Below, piece by piece: positions 1-15,400 of a stretch of 64,000 nucleotides of DNA. The stretch is from Apricaphanius iberus. Lineage: Eukaryota; Chordata; Actinopteri; Cyprinodontiformes; Aphaniidae. The stretch is from assembly GCA_028564705.1 (NCBI GenBank), contig JAPXFQ010002128.1, positions 868,001 to 932,000 on the forward strand, given 5' to 3'. The translations under genes were made by a program, and so were the position numbers. The notes under the pieces are model-generated. The model saw only the letters and a program-made list of their open reading frames with translations. It made no database searches and was not told the origin of the DNA. Positions within the stretch are counted from its first letter, which is position 1; each line of letters opens with the position of its first letter.

Positions 1-2550
1 TATCCGTCACTTTGCTTCCATCATGCCTGGATTTCCCCAGTGTGGGAAAATGAAACTGTGTCTTCTTGAAGAAATAAAGTTCTGACTCATTAGGATGAGT
101 AATCCAGGAAGATAAAGTGGTTGTGGGTGTCTGGAAGCCAGAAAGTCTCAGCACAGAGAAAATATCAGGTTTCCTCCCACAAACAATAGCTGTTTCTAGC
201 AGTGCTCCTCATTAGTCCTTGGAAGGAATGAAATAAGAGCAGACGTAACTCCTAACTAGAACCTCAAACCAGCATGTAAAGATATTTTGCCAGGGTGAAA
301 GCAAATTCTTGCCACATTTATTAGGAAAACAATGTGAAAATTGAACATCATTATTCTTCCTCTTCACAGATATAAAGTACCTGGTGTTGGTCTATCATAT
401 ACATTCCCAATAAGTTAAATTAAACTTCGAATTTTAAGAACTATGGATACTTTTACATTGAACATTATGTACATAAAGATGCAATGTTTATTAGAATTTT
501 AAAGCAACCTCTCAAACAGTCATTTACATGCAACAAGAGGAAGTTGAATTATTACCTGAAATCAGAAAAAAAAAAAATCTACAATTTTTGGTGTAAAATG
601 ATAACTCCGGATGACATTGCTGTTTTTTAAAACGATATATTTAAATGATGTATTGTATTATTTCCACACTGCTGCTGATACAGGTTTGGATAGTGGGCTA
701 TACATGTGAGGAGGGAAATGATTGTATGTGTGGTCTTCTCTAAAAAATAATAAATGCAACTAAACCTATCCAAAATATATGAATAAACCTGACATTTGGA
801 TATCACCAGTCTGTGATGGACAAACAGTCGTTCAGTTTATTTTTGTATCAAGAGGAAAACCAGGGTTGATATTTAAACGTGAAAACCAGAGAAAAATAGT
901 TACAAGTTCAGCTAAAATGTTTGAGCATCAAAAAAACTTTTGATGAAACACTAATAGCAGTACAAACTTAATACTATAACATTGTACTGTAGTATATAGT
1001 TTATATGAAAAAAAATGTCTAGCCTGAAAATTTTGCTTTTAAAAACTGAATTTCAAGTTTTGTTTTTACAGGGAGCCAAGGAGGATTAATTACAACTTGC
1101 AGAGGTGATAGTAAAAAAAAAAATCCTAAGCCTGAACTTTTTTTTCCCTGGGAGGGCCCCTAAGCAAAGATATATGCAGTGATCAACGTAATGTTAAGCG
1201 AGATCCAGGAGTGTGCTTCCCTGGGAGAACATTTAGTTGAATAGTCCATTGCATTAAATATTCTAATGACTTTTGAGGATATAAATGGACATTATTCAGA
1301 CATGAGATGAACAAACCCATTACAAGCCTACATGACAGAAGAATATATGTGTAGAGCGCCAGCGCTCTTGGGACCCTGGGCCTGGTAGGCCTGTTCAGGA
1401 ATACATCCCTGCTTTTAATTGGTCACTTACCAGCACAGGTATTGCTTGTATAGCATAATGAGACTACAGACACTACAGCCATACCAAGACAGGTCAGTAG
1501 GAGGCAATTATAATACTCAAAAAGTTACTAGGAATTAATTAGTAGCCTAACCATTAACTAAAGGGCATGAACAATCACACATTATTTTTTCTGAAAATAT
1601 GCATCATTTATTTTAAATTGTGATTACGCATTTGTAATTTAGAGAACGTTTGTTTAAAAAACGTGAGGTGTGCCTATTTTAAAATCCCCTGAGTTATATT
1701 GCTTTTGCATTCTGATACAGATGGCTCAAACCGCTATCAGCACCTGATTATTCACGATGTAGCAGCAGCTGTAAATCCTATCCGGACTCCTGCTTCTAAT
1801 TTACGCAGCTGCAACATGACGGCATGTTTTTCTCCAAGAGTGGATAAACAAAAAGAATTGTGTAAGCGATGATATTCGGTTTTTCGCCAGAGACCAGACG
1901 CCACTGAATCAATAAAGTTGTCACAGGACAACTTATATTGTACAATAGCAACTGTATTTTCATAAATAAATAAATAAATATAAGGACGATGATCAGTGAG
2001 GACTTACCCAGCTTCGCAGTGATTCTCTTTTGCAATTCCTCACCTGTGATACATGTCACGCTGTGTTTCTGCTTGTCTGACCTCCGCTTTTAGCACAAAC
2101 ACGGCCAACTCCCCTTGAATAAACATAATCTCAGGCCTTCAGACTTTTAAAAGCCGTAAACATTTTATGAGTGAAAGTTCAGCTTTAGGAATAGTGATAA
2201 ATGTCCCCGGCGGATTTGAGGTCATGACACCGGCAAATCAAACTAACGTCTTTAACATATCTAAAAGGGGCTTTAAATAACGTCTATTTCACCGTCAATA
2301 GAAGTTTTACGTTTCTCTCTAAAGCGCTCCCATTTTTCAAATGTTCAAGTGGTTATATCTTGGGGATTTTGACTGCAAACCATGTTGGAAGTGTTCATTG
2401 CGTCTCTATTGCGACGTGTATTTTGTTAGCTTTCAACGACCCAACCACTCGCGCATGCGCATAAAGATATCAACAAAGATCATCCTAAAACGCATTTGGA
2501 CGTGGAGGGACTGCTACATCAGTCTGATTGATTGAAAACCCAAGACCGTC
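1..2550. other. erlin2 intron 6 (left part): AT-rich, no gene seen
   Basis: No conserved coding segment or clear transposon could be read here. Only short A/T runs and an (AAAT)n stretch near 1960-1980 stand out. Confidence 0.5.
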
Positions 2551-2559
2551 CCCTACTCT

Positions 2560-2729
2560 ATAACCCATTGGCTTAAGCAGGCCTACAGTGGTGTGGTCGT
2601 GTACGACGGAGAGTTAGAGAATTGGGCTCACGCCTTGGGTCGTTGCATAGGCCAACGAGAGAGCTTGCATCGTTTGATAATGGCGTTGTGTTAATCCGTT
2701 CCGACAGAGACGTATAAACTAGACTTTAC
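2560..2729. repeat. fragment of TAAAGYCYAGTTTATAC MITE family
   Basis: The segment ends in GTATAAACTAGACTTTA. This matches, inverted, the terminal repeat TAAAGCCTAGTTTGTACTTC of a fuller copy at 62879-63513. The inner sequence (AATGGCGTTGTG...) also resembles the other copies. Confidence 0.5.
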
Positions 2730-3354
2730 CGGCAAGAAAAACGCAGATCCTTCTGCCGCTTTAAAAGATGCATGATGAGGCTGACTGTCTGTTCAAACAC
2801 ATTTAGTGCTTTGAATATTATGTTGTGGCTTTATCTGTATCACACCCTGCTGCTCAACGTATTTCTCAAATTGCACAGACATTGGAAAATGCAGAAGAAA
2901 TCCAGAAGATCAAATGTATTTGAATAGTCCTGTTGGGGAATTTGCCCCCGTACATTCTTTGTAAATTATTTGGGTGAATGCTGTGGGTGGTATGCCACAA
3001 TCTCAGCTGTACAACATCAACCTGTATAGTGTGAAAGTAATACATAAGGCAATTTCCTAGTTTGTTGCCGGCTGTAATCTGAAAGGGCCTTCAGCAAGAA
3101 AGTGAAACGTTTCGTTTGAGTAAACATGATGTAATACTGCATATTATAATAGTGAAGCTCAATGAGGACCACATAATCATTTAATATGACTTTATACACC
3201 AATAAATAGAACATACACTAAAGATTATGAACAGATTAAACAAGAACATTTTCATATTTTGTTTCACATTGTTATATGGCTGCAGGATCCTGGTCTATTC
3301 TAAATATCTCTCAAAAACAGGGGTTATCCAAACTGACAGGTGGTCATACTGTAC

Positions 3355-3428
3355 CTGTATTATAAGCCCAGGTGCCATAGATGTTAGATCCTCTTGCAGC
3401 GTCAATTTAAGATTTTCATCGATTTGGT
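3355..3428 (-). CDS. erlin2: erlin2 coding exon 6
   Basis: 74 bp encoding [20 protein letters not shown] and GLIIQ. Acceptor AAACAG, donor ACAG|GTACAG in phase 0. The next expected exon (AVRVTKP...) is not found between 1 and 3354 and should lie to the left. Confidence 0.94.
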
Positions 3429-6400
3429 CTGTTTGAAAGAAGCAGGAAAAAAGAAAGTGGCTCAGGTCTATAGTGGGGAAAAAAGATATCAACTATGTTG
3501 AAACCTTCTATGTAGCAACTTGTCTATCTACAGAGAGTGTTTCAGTATAGTTCCTATAACAAATAAAGTACATATATAATTCAGAGTGGCAACATTAGTC
3601 TTATAGTTTTCATCACCCTGCTAGGAAATAAAGACATTTTTTTACTATCAAACGCCACACCAGAATAAACGTTTTTTAAAGACGTCTTTCAAGTTTTGTA
3701 ATCATGATTAATTAACACTTCCAAATACGAATGAAAAACTAAAATTTTCTGTGTAAATAAATGACAAAACCAGATTTGATTGCTCTTTTTAAAATAGAAA
3801 ATACAGGAGACTTCCATTGAACCTTTGTTTAAACATCCCATAAATCAAATATAATATAGACTCAGTAATCGAATGTCACAATGTACCATTTTCCTCATAA
3901 AGAAAAACACTCAGCACATAAAACTCTCTAGTTCATCAAATTACCATCAAAATTAACATTATGAACATTCAATGCTCTTATTGTGAAGGTCTACACAGCT
4001 ACTTCTGCTAATGTGTTAGAAATAATTTAAGTCCAAAAATATCACTTTAACTGAATAATGCACATTTTAACGCAGCGGTTAAACACTACGAAATGCACTC
4101 AAACTATACAGTGAACCAACTTGCATAAATCGACATATATACAGCACTTTTATACTGTGCACTGCGACAGGGGGTTAGGTGGCTATTATACCGAGCAGAG
4201 AGCCGAAGCAGATGCAATCGAATCAGGAAAATTCCCACTGACAACTTAATCATATCAACTCAAAGCCAACATGTCAATAATAATATACACACTTCTTCAT
4301 GAGCGCACACAGACACGCTTCTCATACCACCCAGATGCAGCTTGAGCCTGCCATGCTGTTTAGTGGAGAGAACTGAACACAGCATGTGGTGAATTTTCAG
4401 ATAAACAGCACTGTATTCTGTGTTATTGTATTATGGTGTAATTCGATACCTACAGTTGTGGCCAAAAGTTTTGAGAATTACACAAATATTAGTTTTCACA
4501 AAGTTTGTTGCTAAACTGCATTCAGATCTTTGCTTTAGTTGTTTCTGTGATGTACTGAGATCATTATGTCAGGCTGATTGGGTTAGAATGGCAGAGTTCA
4601 CATGTTAAAAGGAGGGTGATGCTTGAAAATTGTTCTTCCATTGTTAACCATGGTGACCTGCAAAGAAACGCGTGCATCCATCATTGCATTGCATAAAAAT
4701 GGCGTCACAGGCAAGGATATTGTGGCTACTAAGATTGCACCTAAAGCAACAATTTATAGGATTATCAAGAACTTTAAGGAAAGAGGTTCAATTCTAGTTA
4801 AAAATGCTTCAGGGCGTCCAAGAAAGTCCAGAAAGCGCCAGGATCGTCTCCTAAAGAGGATTCAGCTACGGAATCGGAGTAACAGCAGTGCAGAGCTTGC
4901 TCAGGAATGGCAGCAGGCAGGTGTGAGCACATCTGCACGCACAGTGAGGTGAATACTTTTGTAAGATGTGGGACAGATTGATCTTCAGCAAAAAGTATGG
5001 TGAATGGACTGCTGAGGAGTGGGGCAAAGTCATATTCTCCCATGAAGCCTCTTTCTGATTGTTTGGGGCATCTGGAAAAAGGCTTGTCCGGAGAAGAAAA
5101 GGTGAGTGCTACCATCAGTCCTGTGTCATGCCAACAGTAAAGCATCCTGAGAACATTCATGTGTGGGGTTGTTTCTCATCCAAAGGAGTGGGCTCACTTA
5201 CAATTTTGCCCAAAAACACAGCCATGAATAAAGAATGGTACCAAAACACCCTCCAACAGGAACTTCGTCCAACAATCCAACAACAGTTTGGTGAAGAACA
5301 ATGTATTTTCCAGCCCAATGGAGCACCGTGCCATACGGCAAAAGTGGTAACTAAGTGGCTCAGGGACCAAAACGTTGAAATTTTGGGTGCATGGCCTGGA
5401 AACTCCCCAGATCTAAATTCCATCGAGAACTTGTGGTCAATCCTCAAGAGGCGGGTGGACAAACAAAACCCACTAATTCTGACAAACTCCAAGAAGTGAT
5501 TATGAAAGAATGAGTTGCCATCAGTCAGGATTTGGACCAGAAGTTAATTGAGAGCATGCTCAGTCGAATTGCAGAGGTCCTGAAAAAGAAGGGCCAACAC
5601 TGCAAATACTGACTCTTTGCATAAATGTCATGTAATTGTCGATAAAAGCATTTGAAACGTATGAAGTGCTTGTAATTATATTTCAATACATCACAGAAAC
5701 AACTGAAACAAAAATATAAAAGCAGTTTAGCAGCAAACTTTGTGAAAACTAATATTTGTGTCATTTTCAAAACTTTTGGCCACAACTGTGTAATTGTGTT
5801 TTGCAACTGTGGCTCAGTGGTAGAGTAGTTGGCTTGCAATCGGAGGGTCGTAGGTTCGATTCCAGCTTCCTCGAGTCACATGTCGATATGCCCCTGGGCA
5901 AGGCACTTAACCCCCAAATTCTACATTGTCCTACCGAGCCATGTTGGGTGTCGGTGTATGAATGCGAGTGTGAATGGGTGAATGTGGCTTCAATGTAAAG
6001 CGCTTTGAGTGGTCAGTAAGACTAGAAAAGCGCTATATAAGTTCAGTCCATTTACCATACATCTCATAAGTAAATCAGCATAGTTTTATTACTGTTAATC
6101 CCACTACGAATATTAAATGACACCAATTGTATGTGTCGTATATCACAGCACCATGTAGAACGGCTGCAGAAACAAAAGTCACATGGAAATAAAATAAGGA
6201 GGATTCAGTATGCTAATGCAGATTAAACTTACTGACGCTTAAGTGAGTCTGTCAAACAGATTACACAGGGAGCTGGCGACCCAACTGCTCATCTGTGCCA
6301 AAAGGCAGTAGCGGTAGATGCAACATTTAAAAAAAAAATAATTTGTGTGACATTTACTCTTTATATACGTCTATGGTTTAAGATGTAAGCCATAATCATC

Positions 6401-9400
6401 ATTTCAAGCCTTTGTAGTAATTTTGATGTAATAAGTCTAAATCATACATTTGTTTCATTATTAACTTGAATTACTTAAATTCACTTCTCCACATTTTTTC
6501 GTTTCACCTATATTTTGGTGCTAAGCCATTCAGTAATTTAAGAACTATCAAAAGTAATTTAAAGTTTATTTTCTGAGATACAGTGAGGCAGGGTGGCACC
6601 ATATCTCTACTCACCAAACAAGCCAATGTAGACTTCTTGTAGAGAGTGAACACTGCAAAACTGGTTGAGTTCATGGTGCACCTTGTTGAAAATCAAAGCT
6701 TTGTCATAGTCTGCCGTGAAGTTCCTCACTATGTCATATACTGCAGAGGAGAAAAAGATAGCTGGTGTTACACAGCTGCAAACAGAGGATCCATTGACAT
6801 TCGAATCCAGAATCAGTGGCTGGTCACTGTACCTGCTGATGGAATGAGGAAGTTCACCACTTCAATGCGGTCAAAATAAATCATTACTCCTCCACTGACA
6901 AAAGAAACATGAACAGTTTCACCAAACAATAACGGAAGGTTAAAGAAAGTATGATGAAATCGAGTCAAACAAAGGTATTATGTAGTGCAGGGTTGTGTGC
7001 CTGCACCATTAACCACAATAAATCTCTGTAAACTAGCCGGAACAGACAACCCACCTTGTCCCACATGGTACATTCTTCACCTCATCCGTCTGAAGTGTCG
7101 TCTGCAGGTCAAAAGCACATGTATGTAATCACAAGCTTTGGGTAATAGGTGCACATATATCATAGATATTTATGAATATCTAGCCCTTAAATACAGTGTG
7201 TTGTGCATTTAGAGTCTGTAGGAATCCAAAAAAGTTTAAATGAGTCACCACAGGTCATGTGGACATATTTTTGTGTACTGTTTGGTTATAAGCAGTTCAG
7301 TTTTCTCTATTATGTATTACATTTTTTTAACTATTCCCTCACAGTACTTGCACTGGAACTGTTAAATAAAGTCATGACAGACAACAACGTGGTAAGTTTT
7401 AAACAACACTAAAATTATCATTTATCTCTTGGCCATTGTTTTGATAGCATTAGCATCGGACCTTCTGTTAATGTCAGTGCTATTTGCTCAGTATTTTAGC
7501 TCCCACATGAAAGACATATTTTAACAGTACTATCACATAAACTATATATATGTATACCCTTGATATATCTCAACCAACAGAAACAAGGAAAGTGTATTAA
7601 AAATCATTTTAAAAAGATGCTGCTAGCGCAGATACCAAGAAGTGATTCTAGTGTTTCACAAATAACATATATTGCTATTGTCTATGAATACTGGACTGAT
7701 TAAGAAGTCATTATAATGAATAAATTGCACCCATAGTGATATGAAATTATTCATGTGGTTACACAGTCATGGTTTACATTATTATGACTTTTTGTAACTG
7801 TGTGTCTTTCTGCAACTACAAATGTGTTGGGACTGGATGTGGAAACCTCTAAAATGTGACATTTTATATTTACACCAGGTACTTCACAAATGTGGAAAAC
7901 CTGGGTCATAGAAAAGGCTGCATTAAAGACCCACTCTGTAACTTTTACACCGTAAAAACACATGCTTTCGAAACGTTTATGTGACACAACACCATTTTTG
8001 ATGTTTGCTTTCAGAGCTGTCAGTACACAGGTGGGTCCTCCTGCTGTTTACCGCGCTATAAACCTTTTTGCCCACTGACTGCTTCTCCGGATGTTTCTGC
8101 ATGAGCTTCGCTTTATGGCAGTACGCTAGGCGCTACATAATGATATAAACAACGTTGCGGTTTTGAGACTTGAGCCATGGCAGAACCACTAAAAAAACCG
8201 AGCTTCACCGCTGGAGAAAACGTAATAACTAGTGATGGGTAGAGCAGCACCGGTGCGTCGGTGCATGTATCTAACTCATAGAGCGAAACCCTGTATAAGT
8301 GCGTGTATCTCTTTAAGAAATAGTCACGTGACCGATACAGCTGCTGTGTCATCTGTCACAGAAGCGCTGAACTGTGTTTAAAAGCAGGAGCGTCTCCAAC
8401 TTTCAACTGGATGATTCTCTGCCAAAATGTTATTTTTTGAACCAGACTAATTCCAAGAAAGCAAACATCATAGAGCCAGACAGAAAACCCGAGGTTTCTG
8501 ACGTGTGGGATCAGTATGATCTTATATCAACAAATAAAGTTATTTCCTCTCTTAATCCTGTTCCTCTCAGTTTCTGCTTAATTTTTTGCCAAATTTCGGT
8601 CCATTTCAAAATAACTTTGTTAAAATTTTTCATATTATTCTCTGCAGTTTAAATGCCACATTTGTTCTACTGCACTGGCATACATTAATAAAATCACGTC
8701 TTCTGTGCTGTGACCTATGGCCGCTGGCTGCTCTGCTTTGTGACCGCATACCACGGAGGCCGCCATTGCTCTTCCATTGCTGTAGTACCTCCATTTGGCC
8801 GCTAAGCCCTCATTGAAAAGCATTGGACTTTAGACACGTTAAAAACAACTTTAATGCCTGGTACCCATTTTTTAAAAACTTTCTATGGCTACATATTCTT
8901 CCTTAGATAACGCTGGGCTTGTCAAAAACATAGGCACCAGGCTGGTTTTCGTAAGATAATTTTTTGAAATCTTGCATAATTAATGAGGGGGCCGGACTTT
9001 GATTGACAGGCTGTTTCGTTGGACTTTAATTATAGTAACACTACATTTTAATCATTATTTCAAGTTACTAGTTCTTACCTTTTGAGGTTTGAGAAATAGG
9101 AGAACCGTCGGAGGAGCACAGATACGGCAGCAGTCAGGCATGGGGCTATTATCCTTTAGCTTAGCTAGCCAAGTTTAGCAGCAGAGCTAAAGATGTGGGA
9201 GCAGAATGGGCGCGATTACGACCAAACTACAAGGCCATACACAACCCGCGATGGCAGAGTGTACAGTGAAGATCCCACCCCTCTGCCCTTTTTAGGAACA
9301 TGCTTCGTCAGAGCTGGGGAGGAGGAGTCTGTAAATAAGCCATGAATTCCCCCATGAAAGTGTGTCATTCTGGTAAACGGGGAGGAGTGAGGAGGCGCTG

Positions 9401-12400
9401 TCTACTCTTTTTTACAGTCTATGATTGCGACATACAGAGCCAAACATGTATATCAGGAGGACGAATGCAACTAATATAAATGAAGATATACTGACATTAT
9501 AAAACTTCTTCACAGTCACTTTATTCACAGTGAATACATATCTTATTATTTATTTTTTTGAATACCCAGCTACCAAGAAGCATGATTTGGAACAGCCATT
9601 TCATTATTAAGGACTCCCAACCTCTCAGCATTGTAGAAATTGAGGGATTCAGGGAACTGTTTCATGTTCTTGATCATATATTTTGCCAACCACAAAGTTA
9701 TTGTGCATCTGTCCTTTGCGAGGAACTGTTTCTTAAACTGGAGAAATTGCTTTAAAAAAATCATTGCAAAGAGCTTGGAAAAATGAACAATATATATATA
9801 TATGTATATTTAAAAAATGCCTCATATACAATTCATAATCAACATCCCCTTCAGTTTTTCTTTTTAAAAAGGTGTGACAAAGATTTACATAATGTCGTAT
9901 GATATATTTTGAATATAACATATTTTAAACTTTGATTAAAATATTGAATTGTGGAGTATAGAATATGGAATACAATTACATAAATAATTGTATCGTATGG
10001 CCATTGAATACGTAGATTACTTGATTTTCCGAATTAGGTTGCCCGCAACAATATTAAGCTCCAGCAGGTGTCAGTAGACCAACACAATAGCAACTCCGTA
10101 TCAACACAGAACATGGTGGGGGGCGGGACTCAACTGGATTTAAAGAACCACACCAAAACAACTTCTCTCCTCAGAAAAGGGGTGGAACAGGAGATGAGGA
10201 CCTAAGAATTCAGACCAAAGAATTGAAGTTGCACTTGCACATTTGGGTTTTTCCTATATAGGGGTCTCAGTGGCAGCTGCCATTATCTAATTTATTGCTG
10301 CCACGAGCTCACAATGGGGGTTTTGATAAATACTTTCAAGACTGTCTATCAGGTATATGCATTTAATGGTCGGAATTTAACTGCAGTTACTCCATACAAA
10401 TGCAGCAACAGTGGCGGTGCCGTTTCAAAATCAATGCATTACCCTGCATTAAGTCGAGTGTCACAAACTTAGTGATTTTGTTGCCATTTCTAACAACTTT
10501 TTAGAACCCCCTTTTCCCAAAAACGGCTAGCAACAAATCTAGCCACATTTCTAAACCAACCTTAGCTACTTTCTGTGAAAGATCTTCCCTGCAGATTAGT
10601 GACCAGACTTGCATTGCAACCGCACTGTCCTACAGTGCATGCAGCTCGGCTCATTTCACCCAGCACCATACAGAGAGAAGGCGGTGATTTGACCCAGTCA
10701 CAAACAAATTTGTTTTATCTTTAAAATTAACTGGAAAGACTAAAAGAAATCTGCAGGTATATAAAACTGATATCTGTTTAGAAGCAACACACGAACATTG
10801 TTTTCCACTTTGCACAAACCTGTCTGTAACCACGCTGCATCTGCACACCTGGTGAATTCAAGGAATAACGTTCAATAACGTAAGAGATTTAACACATAAA
10901 AAACACTTAACATATGCTATAAACTTGTGTTTAATGGCAGTTGGCAAGCAATATGCCCTACTTATTTTTTACAAAGTATTAAAAAAACAAATGAACAAAA
11001 AATGTATGCATCCCATTAATTTCATCTTAAAATATCTCAATTACTTTTTTTTTAAATACAAATTTTGTTTAAAAGGTCTTGAATGTCCAGTTGTAAATTG
11101 TGTACCAGTTCCCTTCTCTCAACTATATGCTTCTGGCAAAATAAAAGAACATGTTCCACAGTCTCTTCTTGAAGACCAAAGTCACATTTCCCTTCTAGCA
11201 TGTTTCTCCTGTTTAAATAAATCCTAATTTAACTCATATAAACATATCCTAATCTAGATATAATCATTTCCTCCGTTCAGTTTTTGTTCCGTTGTGCTGT
11301 ACCAAATTTCCTTTGAACGTTATAATGCCATACATATCTGTTTTTATTGCAAACTGGTTTTATTTGTAATGAATGTTGGAGGAGAAAAAGAAGACCACCA
11401 CCTTATTGATGATGTCATCAACGTGCTCATGATCATGTAACATCGTCTGGCAACATCTCGCGACTTTCGGGGTCAAATTTTGCTACTTTCTGTCAGAGAC
11501 AGCTGGCAACACTGATTAAGTCACCAGACAGAGAAATGTCACTAAATGGAATCCCTTAGATCTAAATAACACGGAGGAAAACCCTGTATATGGAACACAA
11601 CTGAATGATTTAGATGTAAAACGGAAGAATTTAAAAGCATGACATGTCCACTTTCACCAGCCCTGCCTGCTGGTGTTAGTCAGAGGTCCTGGTGGTGCCT
11701 TTGTCTGGCAGCCTCACTTCTGTCAGTGTGCCCCAAGGCAGCTGCAGCTATAGTGTAGTTAAAATAGCTTGTCAGGTGAATGGGTGAATGTAGTATAAAG
11801 CGCTTTGTGGTCCTCCGATTTAAAAAGCACTAAACGAATGCAGATAGCATTTACACACGCATTACAAAATAACAGTGAGCACCTGAGAATCAGAAAACAC
11901 ACTAATAAAATGACAAATAACCTGTGAAATCTGATTTCGAGACTGCCTTAAAACTAAGCAGTGAAAGTCAACAACAGCAGCATTGTGAGGCATCAGAAAA
12001 GTGGTGTTCTGCTGTTTGGCTCTCTGCAGATTATAGTTCAGCGCAAGTTTAGTTTATGGTTTGTCTTACATCTTTCCTCCAGCCATGTGTGGGAAACAGT
12101 TACTTGCAGAAGATCCACAGCTGCAGCCAAAAGATTTGGCAGCACAACACAGGTCTTGGAAACTTTGCAGCTTTTGCTTTTATTATGCTGACTGTTCTCT
12201 TAGCACAAAATTCCCCAACCTTACTTCATCTCGATAGTATTACGAGCACAGATGAAGTCGTCAACGACACCATCTGAAGCTACTCTATTACTCTGATAAG
12301 CAGACTGCTAGCTTTTCAGTTGGTACAGGTGTGTTTGAATATACTTTCACCCCTTTTTAGTAATGTTAGTATCATGGTAAAGTGTGCAGCCCTAAGGAAC

Positions 12401-15400
12401 ACGTTTTGAAATGACCAAAAACCTAAACACAATATGTTCAGTTGGAGCCAACCAGGCGTAGCGTGTCTAGAAGTGCCATGTCCTGTTCAGCAGTGTACTG
12501 CAGGATTATGTGGCCACTATTATAAAGCCCCCCAATCCACACAGTCTGTAGGCGTGAGTGAATCTATATGCACAATGATTTACAGATCCTCCTTCTGATT
12601 TTTTGTGGCAACCAGAAGATCATGTTTTCCTAGAGAAGCCAATCACATGTGGTGCCAGTAATAACATTTCCTGTGTAGGATTACTTCGCAACTGGCGAAG
12701 AGGTGTTTAGCTAGTCTGGGTGCCGGCCGAACTTAGTCCCGCCCACAACATGGTCTGGAAGTTCGGTCTGGCATTCCTCCATTGAGGAGCAATTATGCCC
12801 AAACAAGATCTGATCAGACCAATCAAATCGAGCTTATGATGATTGACAGGTGAACAACAGTAACGCAATCACCAATGTCACCAAAGAGCGCATGGGTTTA
12901 ATCTGTTTAAAAGAACGATGGCTGCAACTGGAGAACTGAGATGTGTAGATTCTGCAATCGAATCTGTTGTAAAAGATATCGACAGCACATTAATTTTAAA
13001 AGAGGAATTTAAAAAGAGGAACAGATTACGTCTGTTGCTCTGATTGGTTGAAGGTCTATCTAATTGAGTGCAGAAGCTTTTTTTTCCTGGTTCGGTTAAA
13101 ACACGCCCCATAATCACCCTGTGTGAGCGGTATCAGACTCACATCCTAATTAGAATTGAGTATGGCTATGTCAGGCTAGTGTTTAGCCTATTTTATAACC
13201 CATCTGCATGGTTAAAGACACGATACGCAAATTTTCGTTTGCGTTACGTTAGCGTTTGGGCACTAGTTGCTTTATATTGAAGGGTCAGTTTATCTACAGC
13301 GTTTGGCGATTTTAAACACAAGGAGGTGTAGAGAAAAACAAAACGGACCGCTGTGTTTGTTTACAAGCGTTTTTAGAGTATTTCATGAGCTACATTTCTA
13401 GTAAATTTTATTTAAGGCTTCTCTCAGCCTGTCTTTTTTTGGGCGCTTTTTATTTTACAGAAACCAAGCACTTGCCAGTTTTGTTTAACACCATTTTTGT
13501 TACTGTACATTTATTTTGCTCCTATTCTGATTAAACTCTTTTGTTCCTCAATTTTAACACCTGTCTACAGGGTCTTTTTGTTACACCCCCTGACCCCTAG
13601 CAAGGTGGGGTTTAACAGAGCCAAAGTGCATTTGAATAAGCTTTATTGACAAACTAAACCAAAGGTTTCAGCCATTAATATAATAAAGTAGTAAAATGTA
13701 TAAAAGATTAGATAGCATCAAGATAAGCATTCTCATTAAATTACAAACAATTCTAAAAATATATTGGTTATTAACAATATTTCTCTTTGTATTTATTAAT
13801 GTTACTCAGCTCTCTTGATTTGTTTTTGTCTTACAAACTTAGCAATGATTAAAAAAAAACAGTTTTTGAAAAATGACAAAATTTTTAGTTAAAATAATTA
13901 AAGAATAACAAAAGAACCAGGGAAGCACTTAAAATATATTTTCTACATTTTGTGTTAATTATCGATATCGATCAATATGACTATTCCCTTTATCAATATG
14001 CTCTTTTTTTTAATTCAGCGTCCAGCCCTTTTTCCAGCTCAATCAAAACTTAATTTATGTCGGCTATTGCTCCATGAGGGGGAATGCGTTTACAAGCTGA
14101 AGTAAATAAACTCTAGTTGATCACAAACAACACAGCAATGGTAGGCAGACCCGTGAGAAAAATTCTGCACTCCCTGCTGTGGAGTTGCATTGCAACGCTG
14201 ACAAACCAACAGAGAACCATAAAAGGAAAACCTCTCCAACAATATGTGTGCATTTGGGTGCGACTTGCTGACAAGTATAAACTAGGCTTTAGTTCTAACT
14301 TTACCAAATACAGGTGAAATCTAAACCTTCTTAAACACCATCTTCTTCCAATCTTAATTTGGTGATGATATTGTGTTCTACTTTTCAGCGAGATAAAGCT
14401 CTGCGTCTGAGATGAAAAAGATAGTGAAGTGGCGCAAAAACGATAACATCATCTTTTTGACACATGGGCAGATCTCTTAATAGAGACCTCAAAAAAGATT
14501 TACAAAAAAATCCAGCAATTCATGGCTTAACACTAAAGTATCTAAACTCATTGAATGTTTTTATAGCTGCGCGTTCACTAGACGAGTTCCAGGACATTTC
14601 TTGGAGGCGGGAAGCTGACACACTGGCTCAGTCCTCTCAGAAGTTGAGTTTTTATACAAAATTGGCCCCTTAAACAATTGCTGAGACATCAGCGTATCAT
14701 GACCGTTTTTATAGTGAGCGATGTCCCTGATCAGCACCGTGGAGCAGCAACAGATCAACAATGGAAGAAGAAGAAGGGATGGTTAGCGTGTTTCTGGTTG
14801 CTTTTATTATAAACTGCCTCGCTAGCAAATCTTCCAATTTTACAACACCGGCTGTTTGGTGACATCTTATGTTAAAATTTCCCTCCAGTTACAACCAATC
14901 ATGAGTAAACCCGAAATCCTGCCCTGCGACTTTACCAGGCTCATTTCTGAGAACATATGGCAGGTACTCGATTGGTCCCTGGAAAAGTGCTCCTATCAGG
15001 CCGGATGAAACGGAGACACGCGCATACTTAGGTCTGTTAAAATTACCAAGAGGTTCCAAAAGTGGAAAGGGCCTGATGTTAAAATAAGAACTTAATAGAA
15101 TTTTATATGACAGACCAAAATCAAATAACAGTTAAATATGAAGTAGCTTTAAGCAGAAATGAATCTGAAGCTTTGGCTCAATTTGTGATGGGGCCGTTTT
15201 TCTGCATTACTCCTGTAAAATCAAGTGTAAAAAAATGTGTCTTAGAAAAATAGCTGATGAAGGTGAATGCATGAAAACTACCCATAGTGTATCCTTTGGG
15301 ACATGATATTTCCCCACATATGTGTCACACTTTTGCATTTCCTGCTACAGTATCCCCAGAGGTCATTAGCTGGTAAAAAAAAAAAAAATAAATAATCTAT

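Noticed and set aside
5811..5875. Possible functional tRNA gene
   Set aside because: A-box and B-box are present but the acceptor stem does not close and the sequence continues into a SINE body.
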